Of a stretch of DNA of 64,000 bases, positions 55,501-64,000 are shown piece after piece (the first letter of the stretch is position 1; each line of letters starts with the position of its first letter). Made by a program: the position numbers and the translations under genes. The notes under the pieces were generated by a model. The model saw only the letters and a program-made list of their open reading frames with translations. It did no database searches and was not told the DNA's origin. Source of the DNA: Nereocystis luetkeana (Eukaryota > Sar > Phaeophyceae > Laminariales > Laminariaceae); NCBI GenBank assembly GCA_031213475.1, contig JARUPZ010000005.1, positions 8,118,988 through 8,182,987 on the forward strand, given 5' to 3'.

Positions 55501-57776
55501 TGCACGGGATCGGGTACGTATCTCCTATCGAGTACCACCCCCCGCTGCTCCAATCCCGATAATTTGTTTGTTTTAGAGTATGCCTGGTATAATACAAGAT
55601 ACATACCAAACTGCCTTGTTATTGTACTGACTGGCGCAATGGTCCTTCGCTGCCTTTGTCAACCTCACATAAAACCGTTCGTTCTATACTATTAATAGTT
55701 TTCTGTACCCAACGACGTCGGTACTCCCAGTGTCCGTCCTGGTTCTCTCACCCTTTTGATAGGAGATATGCTACTCTGGCCGTGAATATAAGCCCGTTTG
55801 GACTCCAATTTTCAGTAGTAAACAGGGCTTATACTTTGGGCAGAGGGGCACAAAAAATGTGGTCACAGGTAGCAGTGAAGTGAGTTGAGACAAAAGCGAA
55901 ACAAAACGTTGGCAACTAGTGACACTGTTCATTAATGACACTCACTGTTCCATCAACAATTTTTATATGATGCGTGTATTTTTTTACTATCTCACAGGAC
56001 CCTACGGGCCACCTGTTTATGAAGCAGCTCCTTCAGCGCGAGACCGAAGCCCAGCTGGCAGAATCAGCCGGTGGCGGTGGCGGTGGCGGTGGCCCGTGGT
56101 TTGCGGACGCCCTGCTCGAGCGAGCGGGCGGAGATTTGTCAGCCTGGGCTGGCAAGAACCGTGGCGGGTTTGTGGTGGCCGCCCTTGAGAAGGTGCCGAG
56201 CGCCGGGGCGGAGGTCCGAAGAGTGATGGGGGCGAAGGGGGCAAGGGCGCAGCTGGTGAAGGACGCCAAGACCGGCACCAGCATGGGGGTCAAGGTGGGG
56301 TCGATGGCGGTATGTGTAGTGCAGTCGGTTCAGCGGTAGTGCGTGTGATACGCTGTGTTGATTGGTTGATTCGGTTGGTTGGTTGATTGATTCGGTTGAT
56401 TGATTCGGTTGATTGATTCGGTTGATTGATTCGGTTGATTGATTGGTTGATTGCTTGACTGGCTGGTTGGTTGGTCGCCGTATAGAGCGTTGGTTGCGCA
56501 CACAGAGGTGCGAGTTGGCACAGGGGTGCTGCGATGAACCGTTTTTCAGCGCTCGATTTTTGCAGAACGTGGAAGGAAGGTTATCAATACCGAACGAGCC
56601 GTTTTCGGAAAAAAATGGTCGAGAGCCTTCCGAAAACACGAATGTTCCACTCCAATGCCTATACCGTTGTCAAGAAAACGAGGGCTGAAAAGCGCTCGCA
56701 CACCTGTGCGGGCTCAACGCTCTTTACGGTTGTTGGTTGATCGATTGATTGCTTGGTTGTTTTTATATAGAAAATGAATTTACGCCAGCTGTGAGTTCTC
56801 GACTGATCGAATAGTTGATACTCAACTTTGCACGCTGCGTTCTACCCCTCGTTCTATACCCCATTTTCTTACTGAATTTTGCGAGTTGGCTGTTTTGTGA
56901 GTTGTTGGTTAGTTTGTTGGTTGATTAATAGATTGGTTGGTTGGTTGGTTGATTGATTGGTTGGTTGATGAATTCGTTGGTTGGTTGTTCACACGTCTCG
57001 GGTGGTGTATACGCCATACGTACATTTGACACCCGTGAGTTGTTTTCTGGGTGCGCTCCGGTCAAAGGGGTTTATTTGTTCTCTGCTAAAAAAAAATGCT
57101 TTCTAGCGTGCGCTATGAGGCGCAGCGCTGCGTCGCGAACGTAGCGTCATTGCGCGTCGTCCTGTGTATCGGTATTTTTTGTTGTCATCGGTTATTATTT
57201 TGGTGGTTTGGTTGTTTTGTGGATGTTGTTTCGTACCAGGGATGATACACGGTACGTGCCCATTTTGTTTGCTTGTCCCGATCAGTCTGCGATCTATCAA
57301 TAGTTAAACATATATTTGCGATGTTTCAATAGTGTTGGTGACCACGTAATTTGTTCCAGGAATCTCTCTTGGGCGAAGGATCGGTACGTACATTTGGGTG
57401 TGCTGTCTTTGATGTTGGGTAGATCTAACGGCTAAATGGACGGAAAGACATCACACAGCACCTGACCGCTAAGTTTAAGAATCGACACGGACACTGAGTG
57501 TGCTGTAGCTGCGGTTGGGCAGAAGATTATAAATAACTGTTGAAGGTCAAGACAACAAACACACACAGCCCCTACCTGGCGGCGATTTGGTCGGTTCTTG
57601 AAAACTTCGCTGTCTCGACTCACCCGCCCCTACCACGTTCTGCTTACATGCCACCCATGCCCACCAACTCCCTTTTTTTTCAGGTGCTGGCGGAGCAGCT
57701 GGGGTTCGGCGACTTCGGAGCGAAAGAAGCGGCGGCGGCAATTGCCAACAAGAAGGGGAGAAAGAAGGGTTCGTAG
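43528..57776 (+). CDS. PUM3: PUM3/Puf6 (Penguin)-type Puf-repeat RNA-binding protein, 12 exons
   Basis: Nucleolar Puf-like protein; family members bind structured RNA and DNA without sequence specificity and act in pre-rRNA processing. Exons: 43528-44166, 45173-45304, 45974-46210, 46820-46908, 48156-48285, 48649-48806, 49601-49697, 52048-52406, 53121-53391, 54141-54224, 55998-56294, 57684-57776; about 861 residues, all junctions in frame. Residues 1-175 are RGG/RGR-rich with Ser and Gly tracts. A basic segment at 181-213 ends in RSKEIWNKLRERK, matching the family's RSKEVWNKL box. Residues 214-494 carry degenerate Puf repeats (DASRVVQTAL, GARVVQTAL, VMEHVHGVI). Residues 495-585 form a linker with a Glu run. 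The CPL/NUC150-type region follows (THRNGCKLLLRLLAPE, VRRRELLAYL, GHLFMKQLL). The tail KKGRKKGS is basic. Human PUM3 is 648 residues; the excess is the RGG head and the linker. The start is supported by an in-frame TGA at 43501 and no Met between. Confidence 0.92.
46340..46447. mobile_element. MITE-1 copy in PUM3 intron
   Basis: 108-bp full copy between PUM3 exons 3 and 4, flanked by (GTA/AGT)-rich simple sequence. It shows that the family is not confined to the CAS gene. Confidence 0.9.
47815..48080 (+). mobile_element. Composite: family 2 joined to family 1
   Basis: Family 2 (CTCCGTCTCGAAAGGGATGA to AATGAGTACGCCC, 47815-47890) is fused without a C-run to the 5'-truncated family 1 body (GGTTCTTCGTAGGACGCAGC onward), which ends TTGAGTACACCCCCC. 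It lies 75 bp before PUM3 exon 48156. Confidence 0.7.
48365..48520. repeat. Interrupted (TCTG)n microsatellite
   Basis: TCTGTCTGTCTG blocks broken by TGTTTCTG and TATTAATATATGCTTG, in a PUM3 intron. Confidence 0.9.
48825..49195. repeat. Degenerate GTGTTGATCGGGT minisatellite
   Basis: Irregular units such as GGTGTTGATCGGGTG and GGTGTTGGTNGGG fill most of one PUM3 intron. Confidence 0.7.
49720..50063. mobile_element. Two tandem MITE-1B copies with shared flank
   Basis: Two successive units, each with a TGCTGTTGCTGTGCT lead, GTAGGA(A/G)GAACGC, then an element whose inner inverted repeats are TAATCAGGA/TATCAGGACC and GTCCTGATTACTCTGG. Flank and element are repeated together, so this arose by tandem duplication of about 150-190 bp rather than two insertions. 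Confidence 0.65.
50080..50342. mobile_element. Diverged MITE-2 copy
   Basis: Matches in order: GAGGCTCCTCACCTGA, GGAGCTC, CCACCCAAAAACTGA, AAGAAGCTCAGTCGGTCAGA and GAAATATGCTACC. TATACCTGGCAGG and TGCCAGGTAC interrupt the left part, again CCWGG-like. Confidence 0.55.
50973..51045 (-). mobile_element. C-tail retroposon family 1, short 3' fragment
   Basis: G-run, then TGTACTCGATAGGAGAGATG to GACCATAGACC. It meets the full-length copy to its right at a shared 8-9 base C-run. Confidence 0.75.
51046..51580 (+). mobile_element. C-tail retroposon family 1, full-length sense copy
   Basis: Starts at the hairpin CCTATTTTATATAGG after a C-run and ends GAGTACATCTCGCCTATCGA without a clean C-tail. The body matches the copy at 9497 in complement throughout. 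Confidence 0.8.
52951..53037 (+). mobile_element. C-tail family 2 copy
   Basis: GGTGCTCCGTCTCGAAAGGG to AAACGAGTACCCCC with a 14-base C-run, about 85 bp upstream of a PUM3 exon. It defines the family 2 3' end. Confidence 0.7.
55014..55548 (+). mobile_element. Two head-to-tail 5'-truncated copies of family 1
   Basis: Copy one starts AATGCCTACACCGGAAATT directly after a C-run and ends GAGTACACCCCCC at 55295. Copy two starts at CTCATTGAAGCTTTCATCC right after that tail and ends GAGTACCACCCCCC. The two are truncated at slightly different points. Confidence 0.8.
56355..56460. repeat. 13-bp tandem repeat
   Basis: GGTTGATTGATTC repeated about five times within a GATT/GGTT-rich stretch. Similar sequence recurs at 56900-57000. 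Confidence 0.85.
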
Positions 57777-57830
57777 TGGGAAGAAGAAAGAGACGCTGTT
57801 GTCGGAGGCCGCATCGTACATGATAATAGC

Positions 57831-57982
57831 GACTGGCATCGTTTACAATGGTGACTGGCATCGTTCGCAACAGCGACTGACATCGTGTACAATGGCGACT
57901 GACATCGTTTACAATGGCGACTGACGTGGTCCGTACTAGCGACTGACATCGCTCATATTTCGCGGCTGACGTCGTTCATTAT
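57831..57982. repeat. 22-bp tandem repeat downstream of PUM3
   Basis: GACTGACATCGTTTACAATG plus GC, about seven units, starting 55 bp after the PUM3 stop. It may be transcribed in the 3' UTR. Confidence 0.88.
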
Positions 57983-57989
57983 GCGAAGG

Positions 57990-58145
57990 GCTTTTTACGG
58001 GTCGGGTCAGACCTCGTGGGTCAGTTCGGGTCGGGTCGAGTATGGGTGGCCCGACCCAACCCCTGAGAGCTTGAAAACCTCCCGACGCGACCCGACCCGT
58101 GAGATTGCAAAACGTTCCTGACCCAACCCGCGGCTAAGTCATGAC
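57990..58145. repeat. Second ACCCG/CGGGT block
   Basis: CGGGTCGGGTCAG then CCCGACCCAACC, with GACCCGTGAGATT and CGTTCCTGACCC matching the edges of the block at 15895 in complement. Confidence 0.7.
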
Positions 58146-59199
58146 CCGTGATGAGCCCTGCATATTGGCTACTAGCATCGTTCGCAGCGGCGCCATCAGT
58201 CACAGCGGTGCTTTACCGTTCTGTTGCGCCCGGTGTTTCTATTTTGTCGATGTTGGCGATGTTGTTCAAGGTTTTTTTTTGTTTCGCTTTGGACGGATGT
58301 CGGTGCCCTTTTTTTCCGCCCACGGTGGCAATTTTCTGGACTATTAACAACACAACTGCTGCTCTTGTACGTAGCGCGGGGTGCCCCCCCCAAGCTTTAC
58401 AGAAACGACAGCTTGGATTGGTTGCTGTTGGTACTGTACGACGGTACTGTTCAACGGCACTGGTGTACAATGGTTACGTACAACGGTACTGCTGTTGCAC
58501 CAGGCGCAAGCACCGTAATGTGTGGGAGGGAGAGATATTTATTGCCAGCCCCCGTCATCAAGCTTTCCTCTCGGTGCCATAGGGAACGGCTAATATTGGA
58601 ACGACATGACGGAGCGATGGGGTGGAAATGAGCACCATCCGCTCCCTTCCGCGGCTTAGTTCAGCCCCTCCGTACAAACCCGTGGCAAGCTCGCGAGGCA
58701 CCTTGGGGTTGTTTCGGGAAATGCTTCTTTTGCGGTGGAATTCGTGATGGTTGTGGCGACGTTATGATGATGATTCTGTCACCCTCCCCCCCTCCTTTTG
58801 TGATCGGGCGTGTACCACCGCCCTTCTCGAGCTACAGTTTCGCCCCTGCGATCGGGGGTGTGTGTCGCCGATTTTCTTTTTCTACTAATAGATTGGTCGG
58901 CGCTTGCGGCACAACCCCATTCCAGCTGGCGGCCGCCCTGGGTCCCTTCACAGGGTCACACCTTGTTCGCTCTTGCTTCTGCATTGATAATACACAAAAG
59001 GAAACAAACAAACAAACCGGGGGCATTAGGGTTCCATTTCCCGCGCGCACGCACGCACGCACTGCCACGACTTTATAATTTCGGGAGTCCATCGTTTGGG
59101 ATTGCGCTCCGCCAGGACGGAGGCTGTCTCCTTATCGTTTTCGGAGCGGGAACCCTCAAGCAATAGTCATTCCACAGATTTACCTGTGTCCTTAACCGT

Positions 59200-59425
59200 G
59201 TTACGACTGACGCTTGCAACGATAGAGGTGGCAGATTTCGGCTGAAATATTTTTGCGAATGACGGGGCTCCTTAACCCAAAATTGTCGGAATTCCATTCT
59301 TGTTTTGCAAAAATACATATTTCTGTTTCCCCAGGCCATGGGATCATTCATCGAGCATTCCACCTTCGGCTTTTCTTGCAAGTCACTTTTTTGGGTGACT
59401 TACTAATAGTATAGAGCTCGAGCGG
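59200..59425. mobile_element. Diverged MITE-2 copy, inverted
   Basis: Complement of the family: CAACGATAGAGGTGGCAGATT, GGGGCTCCTTAACCCAAA and GCAAGTCACTTTTTTGGGTG are recognisable in the expected reverse order. Ends are degraded. Confidence 0.5.
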
Positions 59426-59769
59426 GGAACCTCACAAAAAACAGTGCGCCTCTACTGTGGCGCGTGTCGACTGCAGAAAACATTCCACTCTAATTCCAAG
59501 TAGATTGTACCCCAAAACGGGCGTATAAATCAAGCGGAACCTCTAAATTAAACGGGGCCTATAGTTTTTTGTCTGTCTGTCTGTATGAAACTATTTTTCT
59601 CCATCACGAGTGGTCTCGAGCATAAATGTGCCCAAATATTCAACTTTGTTGCGTCAAACGATCCCGAACGATTCGGCCCCGGTAGGGTCGCGTATGATTA
59701 TCGACAGCTGGAACACGGGCGGCCGTCCTGCGCCAAATCCCACCTTCTGGGGGCGCCGTGTGTTCAGCG

Positions 59770-61000
59770 CCTCGATTTGAATAAAAGCCTACGATCGACC
59801 GGAAGGACCCCTCCTCCTCGAATTCCAGCAGCATGGCCGCGACACCATCAAAATCGACCATGTTCTCCAGCCCCCCCCCCGCTATCACCCCACTACGGCC
59901 GCTGCAGTCACCACCGCCGTCGTCGCCGCCACCGACCTTGGGACGACGTTCTGTCGCGCTTACCTCGTCTTGCCACAGCCGCCGACGCCCCCACGTCAGG
60001 GTGAGACGGGACAGCCTCATCGCCCCCACCGCCAGTCCAAGCAAGCACCCCCTCCTCCGCCCCCCTTTATTTCCCCTTCCACTCACGCCCAATGCTCCTC
60101 CTCTTCCTAGGTGGTGTTCGGTTGCGCGCGAGGCACAGGATCGACTGCCTGCGGCGGCGCCAGGGCCTTTTGGTCTTTCGCCAGCAGCTCGCGCACGCGG
60201 TAGGGGTCCGCCACGGGCCTGGGGGCCCCGTCTCGGAGGAGCGTGACCATGCCCTCAACGGCGAGGGAGTCTGTGGCACTATCAAGTGCCGTGGTGGGGC
60301 CGCTGACCCCGGCCTCGATTAGGGCATCGACGGCGCCCACGTGGTTCTTTCATGCAGCCTCGTCAAGGGTGGTCCAACTGTTTATGTCGCAGTACGTGTC
60401 CAGGTCCACGCCGTGCCGAGCGAACTCTCTGATCACCTGGGCCTGGCCAGAGCGGGCAGCAATGTTCAGCGGCGCGTTTGCGGCGTGCCCATATACTTCG
60501 AGGCGAAGGGTAACGTTCGCGCCGGCGGCTAGGAGGACGGGCGTTGCGGCGACGTGGCCGTGCTCGGCCGCCATGTGGAGGGGAGACCATTCGGGGCCGT
60601 TTCATTCCGGATGTTTGGCCGCTCTGTAACGCAGAAGGATGGCCGTCACGTCGCCGCAATCCGATCGGCAGGACGCCAGGTGGAGGGGTGTGAAATCCTC
60701 GTCCGTTGGGGCGTCGATGTTGGCTCCAGCAGAGAAGTGCAGGTGACCTCTGCTAATACGTCTGCTCGACCGTAATATGCGGCACGCTGCAAGGCCGTGT
60801 AGTCGCTGGAGCAGGCATCGTTCACGCCCACCCTGTGCTCCAGGAGGGCTCTCACGAATTCCGGGTGGGCCATGATGCTGTCCACACTCAGCATAGACAC
60901 CTCGTCTATACCATAGTGGGTGTTGGCGTCCATGTCCGCAGCCAGGAGGTCCTTTAGCTCGGAGAGAAGATCGAGTCGCTGCCTGCAGGAGCGGAGTCAT
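59770..61000 (-). pseudogene. Ankyrin-repeat gene relic A
   Basis: Read on the - strand from about 60980, this encodes LDLLSELKDLLAADMDANTH, PEFVRALLEHRVGVNDA, YTALQRAAYYGRADVLAEV, then in another frame NIDAPTDEDFTPLHLASC, then HMAAEHGHVAATPVLLAAGA, APLNIAARSGQAQVIREFAR and VGAVDALIEAGV: about seven 33-residue ankyrin units. A frame change lies near 60740, stops lie near 60603 and 60349, and a further frame change lies near 60170. A spliced C-terminal part near 59780-59910 carries VDFDGVAAMLLEFEEEGSF, shared with relics B and C. A CTGCAG acceptor-like site opens the unit near 60980. Ankyrin repeats mediate protein binding; the partner is unknown. Assembly errors could mimic the breaks, so it might still be functional. 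Confidence 0.65.
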
Positions 61001-61639
61001 TCCCAGGGAATCATACGCCCCCTCCTGCTGCGCCTGCTCGGTCTGCTCTGCTTGTGTGAGCCGGCCGGAGGTGTTTTCGCAGTTGAGTCAGTTGATCGCA
61101 TCGCCTCGATTAAACCTACCATGCTGCCTGAGACAAGGTCTCGAGGGGGGTAAGTAAGAAAGTAGCTAAAGTCAGCAAGGAGTCAAGTCTGCATACTTTA
61201 CTGTGGATAAACGTGAAAGCCGGGAGTAACAAATACTGGCAAAACTGTATTGAAATGGTGCTATTATTCAAATCCCCCCGAATTTTCCCCAAATTATAAT
61301 TTCAAGCACGTTGCTGCAACACGTCTACAAACACATTGACAACTGCGTAGATACATACCTGGTACAACATAGACCAGAGTAGGTTTGAGGATAATGGGCG
61401 GTGGCAGTGGGTTTGCTTCTTGGGCTCGGTCGCAGCATGGCGGTTCTGATCGACCTGATTTTTAAGCGGCCAATTTTAACCGCGGGAATGTCCCCGAGCT
61501 GCTCATGCACGAGGACGCCAATACGAAGCGGCCTGAAATTAGCTCACATCCTCAACGGGGCGACGCTCGGCTTTCTCTCCACGGTGAAGACCCTCTCGAT
61601 CGGGAGGCGTAGATTCCAGCCTACGCTGCCGTAATGAGT

Positions 61640-63060
61640 ACGGGATCTCCCCGTTTTGCGCGGCCGCACTCATGGGGAATCTGGAAGTCTTGAGAACTGT
61701 GAGTAAACTCGTACTGTAGTGAGAATTCTCGTGGAGCACGGAGTGGGTGTCGATGAGTTTGGCCACGCCAGGGATACGGTTTTGCTCAACGCCGTGATCC
61801 ACCGCCGGGCAGACCTGCTGCATACGTCATCGATGTACTCCCCTCTGCGAAAGCCGATATCAACGCTTGAACGACCCAGCGCTTGACGCCCATGCACTTG
61901 ACGATCTATCGGCCGGAATCCGGCGACGCCGCGAGCATCTTCCTGCGTCGCGGAGTGGCCGAGGATGCGGTCGACAGCGACGGAAGCTCAGCCTTCCACG
62001 TTGCGGCTCAACGCGGCCATCTTGTCGCCACGCGCGCTCCTGGTGGCCGGAGCGGATGCCACCCTCCGCATATATGGCGCCCTCAAAAGTGCGCCGCTGC
62101 ACAAGGCCACCTACGACGGCTGGGTCGAGGTGGTCAGAGATACCGCTTGGTACGGCGTGAACTTGGACACCGCCGATGCCTGAGGCATGACTGGAATGCG
62201 CCACGCCCCGTGGCAGAACAAGGCGGGCGTCGTGGACGCCCTCGTCGAAGCCGGAGCTAATGCCACTGTGGAGCGACTCGGCCGCGGTCTACCTGGCTCC
62301 TCTGCACCCTTCAATATATCTCCGTTCAGGCCACGCGGACCTTCCTGAAGCATAGGATCGCCGCCGGAGTGTCGTGAAGAGATGGAACCAACCGAAATCC
62401 GAGACCCATGCTCCACTTGCTGGCTCGAAGAGGCGGCCGGGATCGCGCGACTGAGATGGCGGACCTCCTCCTGAGGTGGGGTGCTGACGAGTCCGAAATG
62501 GGTCGCCACGGCCTAACCGCTGCCGAGATAGTCGGCACCAACTGGTAACCACGAGATGACCTTGAGGCGATCAGCTCAGGAATCTACACATAATGGCGCC
62601 TCGACACCGATGCCAACCGCGTGCGCGAGATGCTGACGAACGCTCCCGCCCCTGGCGTCGCGGCAAATTGCTGCTCCTGTGCCCCGCTCACAACCAAACA
62701 ACAAGGAGAAGCAGTGCGAGTTGGCGGGAGGGGAAGGGGAAAGGGGCGCTTGCGAACGGCGGTGGGGGCGGTGGTCGTGATGGTAGCGTCGTCCCTTCAC
62801 GCGTTGGTGTGGGGGTGTCAGAGGGGACAGCTGGGTGTAGCAAGTCTAAGAAAGCCCTGTCCAAGTCGACGATCGGGGGGCAAGGTCCAGTGGCGACAGC
62901 AGCGGCGGCAGCGACAGCAGAAACAACGCCTGCAGTGAGGATGGCGGCGCGGGGGCGGCGGAAGACAGAGTCGGCGATTTTCACGGCGTCGTGGCGTCAC
63001 TCCTGGAGTTCAAGGACGAAGGCTCCTTCCAGAAGATCATGATGTACCAGGTATCTGTGA
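61640..63060 (+). pseudogene. Ankyrin-repeat gene relic B
   Basis: Degenerate ankyrin units on the + strand: TPMHLTIYRPESGDAASIFL and SSAFHVAAQRGHL near 61880-62030, then after a frame change LLVAGADATLRIYGALKSA and APLHKATYDGWVEVVRDTAW up to a stop at 62181, then VVDALVEAGANATV near 62230. A C-terminal region near 62610 reads VREMLTNAP, and a neighbouring frame reads RPWRRGKLLLLCPAHN, the counterpart of a basic segment in relic A. It ends with DFHGVVASLLEFKDEGSF near 62975-63030, the same C-terminal box as A and C, followed by a stop. Several frame changes and stops make it a likely pseudogene. It lies between relics A and C, both on the opposite strand. Confidence 0.6.
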
Positions 63061-63909
63061 AGCGCCGGTGAAAACCTGCCTGGTTACCATGCAGATAGAA
63101 CTGCAGGCAAGTGCTGATGATGTTTTATGATAACACAATAAAACCTAGTAGACGCCAGCGGAGAGCCGAAGGCGGCAGTATACAGGCGGGGGAGAAATTT
63201 ATATTGATATCAGAGGTAAAGGCACAATCAGCCAGCCATTCTTGCCGACGCAGTCCGCTACCTGGCGGGGTAAATGTGGGGTGTGGGGTATGGGGTGCTC
63301 GGTATTTCTTGGATATCATTCATCCCGATTCGCCGTCTTCGACACTGACTGTAGCAAAATAATGAAACTTTGCACGTGATACTCAGGAATGCCTGCTAAG
63401 CTTGCACTAACAGCAAGCTAGATTAGCAACACGCAAAACACACCACAAACTATTGATAGGTGGGTGGTCTGCCGCACGTTACGTCGCGCATCCCACCTGG
63501 CCAAGCGTGCACAGCAGCCCCTCAGTCAGATAAAAAGTAGCAACGTTTCCACTTAGCTGCGGTCTTCTCGGAAACGTCGTCCTATACAGGCTATTACTAG
63601 TCCGAAGGCAGGACGGAGAGGCGGGGGGATGCGGCCTCCCGCTAGGCTGGAGCGAGTAGGCCGGTCACCCACTTGTATGCATCGCAAAAGAAAACAAGTT
63701 CCGTTCAAATCAACTTGCCGGGTGAGAGCACCCATTCATCAGGCGCACACACAACAGACCAGCAACACGAAGTATGACGGACGGGGAGGCTATGACACAG
63801 CAGCACTATAACTAGATTACAGGAGACCAGTACGTATAGCAGCGGCGAATCTTTTACTTCGTGATAGCCACCATCCAACCATTGTGCTCACAGGCAGTTC
63901 AGAAGAACC
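63061..63909. other. Gap between ankyrin relics B and C
   Basis: Nothing coding recognised. It has one TACCAGGTA at 63045 on its left edge. Confidence 0.5.
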
Positions 63910-64000
63910 TCACGAAACCCCCTCCTGCTCAAACTCCAGCAGCGAAGATACGACGCCGTCAAAATCGACCTCGTTCTCCAGGACCCCCACATTCCTCCCG
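63910..64000 (-). CDS. Ankyrin-family C-terminal fragment C, runs off the window
   Basis: The last 91 bases encode, on the - strand, a C-terminus reading VLENEVDFDGVVSSLLEFEQ followed by EGVS and a stop at 63910-63912. This is the same box found at the ends of relics A and B, so it is probably the 3' end of another ankyrin-repeat gene whose body lies to the right. No ankyrin unit is visible inside the window, so the assignment rests on the shared box alone. Whether the gene is intact cannot be judged. Confidence 0.5.
   Translation of the reverse strand, partial: GRNVGVLENEVDFDGVVSSLLEFEQEGVS

Larger units (their letters stand above)
57777..59769. other. Intergenic region right of PUM3
   Basis: PUM3 3' UTR, the 22-bp array, an ACCCG block and a decayed MITE-2. 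At 58150-59200 no gene or repeat is recognised. Confidence 0.55.

Overview
The window is eukaryotic nuclear DNA: short, conserved, GC-rich exons separated by long introns packed with repeats. It most likely comes from a brown alga (Phaeophyceae) or a close photosynthetic stramenopile. The evidence is a plant-type cycloartenol synthase, introns of about 0.5-6 kb, genes on alternating strands, Ty1/copia fossils, and ankyrin-repeat relics ending in a conserved short box. The species cannot be named from the sequence alone.

Layout. 1-31520: a cycloartenol synthase gene on the + strand, with 17 exons visible and the first ~100 codons lying left of the window. 31521-36905: intergenic DNA with a small copia reverse transcriptase scrap and foldback elements. 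36906-43261: ribosomal protein uS2 (RPSA) on the - strand, 6 exons, one GC-AG intron. 43262-43527: a short divergent promoter. 43528-57776: a PUM3/Puf6 (Penguin)-type nucleolar Puf protein on the + strand, 12 exons, with an RGG-rich N-terminus. 57777-64000: minisatellites and three ankyrin-repeat relics (-, +, -).

The exon models were built by hand. Nearly all junctions are GT-AG, every junction keeps frame, and the predicted proteins align end to end with remembered family members. RPSA (small ribosomal subunit) and PUM3 (nucleolar rRNA processing) are both ribosome-related and share one 266-bp intergenic region, which suggests co-expression. The sterol cyclase is functionally unrelated to them.

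The most interesting material is non-genic. (a) A 9-mer, TACCWGGTA, occurs about 23 times where about 0.5 is expected. Copies of one MITE family act as filled and empty sites and show it is a CCWGG insertion between duplicated TA dinucleotides, like the footprint of an unseen TA-targeting DNA transposon. (b) A retroposon-like family ends in CGAGTAC followed by a C-tract, is truncated at variable 5' points, and joins head to tail or head to head through C-tracts. (c) At least four foldback/MITE families are present, along with a dispersed repeat carrying an expanding 9-bp array.
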